Shown in pieces: positions 37,333 through 37,473 of a stretch of 37,473 nt of DNA. Below the pieces are notes generated by a model. That model made no database searches. It worked only from the letters and a program-made list of their open reading frames with translations, and was not told the DNA's origin. Numbering within the stretch: the first letter of the stretch is position 1; every line of letters begins with the position of its first letter. The position numbers were made by a program, and so were the translations under genes. Source of the stretch: a virus; IMG/VR virus record IMGVR_UViG_3300034190_002280, positions 1 to 37,473 of that record. One strand, given 5' to 3'.

Positions 37333-37473
37333 ATGAGCACACTTAAGGTCGCCACTATCCAAGACACGTCGGGCAACAACAGCTCGACACCATCCGAAGT
37401 TGCTCAGGGCAGAGCAAAGGCGTGGGCCAACTTCAATGGCACTGGAACGGTTGCTATAAGAGATGATTACAAT
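37333..37473 (+). CDS. Fibre-tip-like protein, N-terminal part (cut by window end)
   Basis: 47 residues visible: MSTLKVATIQDTSGNNSSTP, SEVAQGRAKAWANFNGTG, TVAIRDDYN. It parallels the preceding gene from the first residue (MST-[VL]-K-x-A) and at AW-[VA]-NFNGTGTV-[SA]-IRDD-[FY]-N, so the two are tandem paralogues. By analogy it should continue with the SSITDNGTGDYT segment and, beyond that, may carry the repeat-rich part seen at 1-522. Confidence 0.7.
   Translation, partial: MSTLKVATIQDTSGNNSSTPSEVAQGRAKAWANFNGTGTVAIRDDYN

Noticed and set aside
37333-37473. Possible direct circular closure with base 1: the last ORF (141 nt) would continue in frame into the fibre ORF at 1
   Set aside because: Frame agreement has a one-in-three chance, and the paralogue predicts an SSITDNGTGDYT segment after IRDD-x-N which base 1 does not encode. 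A gap is more likely than direct closure.
1-37473. tRNA genes, rRNA, CRISPR arrays, insertion sequences, att sites
   Set aside because: Read by eye for T-loop, direct-repeat array, transposase and integrase signatures; none found. A covariance-model search would be needed to exclude divergent tRNAs.
1-37473. HIP1 (GCGATCGC), the common cyanobacterial repeat, as the source of motif enrichment
   Set aside because: I see no enrichment of GCGATCGC, and the enriched word TGGARCG is unrelated and strand-polar, unlike the palindromic HIP1.

Overview
This is a phage genome segment, most likely from a tailed virus with a long non-contractile, lambda-like tail (siphovirus type) that infects marine picocyanobacteria such as Synechococcus. 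The host call rests on recall, not a search: the small proteins around the fibre genes, the small basic proteins after the terminase, the C39-like peptidase, the DUF4055-type portal and the fibre C-terminal cap all look like marine cyanophage proteins. I see no integrase, CI-like repressor, tRNA, rRNA, CRISPR or insertion sequence. The PolA has Phe at the position equivalent to E. coli 762. Together these suggest a lytic phage. Both ends of the window cut through fibre genes, so this is a piece of a genome or an incompletely closed one.

Layout. 1-1415 (+): the end of a tail fibre gene with YadA-head-like repeats, then small coupled genes and a secreted beta-barrel-like protein, closed by a terminator. 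1493-4273: membrane and secreted proteins on both strands; three of the four in the minus-strand block 4273-2483 have signal peptides. 4316-6208 (+): a membrane-anchored C39-like peptidase (possible lysin), small membrane proteins and a dCTP deaminase. 6189-12042 (-): replication genes, with a primase-helicase, family A DNA polymerase, ribbon-helix-helix proteins and small unknowns. 12193-14896 (+): a putative ssDNA-binding protein, a KilA-N protein, a PD-(D/E)XK exonuclease and small genes. 14908-17152 (-): eight tightly packed small genes, most with overlapping stop and start codons. 17275-17715 (+): TerS-like. 17716-18507: an AT-rich, repeat-laden, mostly non-coding region. 18508-37473 (+): TerL, small basic proteins, tail tube, portal, scaffold, major capsid protein, connector and neck proteins, tail chaperones with an apparent frameshift, tape measure, lambda M/L/K/I/J-like tail tip genes, then tandem fibre-tip genes.

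The most unusual signal is not a gene. The 7-mer TGGARCG (best form CCTGGARCG) is strongly over-represented and strand-polar. By hand I count about 63 copies on + and 20 on -, against about 4.6 expected per strand from base-random sequence; the 9-mer is about 22 versus 3. Copies lie in all reading frames, in genes on both strands and between genes. They are densest at 13.7-16.4 kb and nearly absent from the head and tail-tube block at 19.7-26.2 kb. This looks like a DNA-level signal (Chi-like, priming, packaging or protein-binding) rather than codon use.

Secondary signals: a recurring TGTRCTAYAWT / TGCTACATT promoter-like element at transcription-unit boundaries; a promoter-terminator pair that could yield a short RNA upstream of the ssDNA-binding gene; iteron-like inverted repeats at the 3' end of the primase gene; two apparent +1 frameshift sites; and a second TerS-like protein in the minus-strand block.
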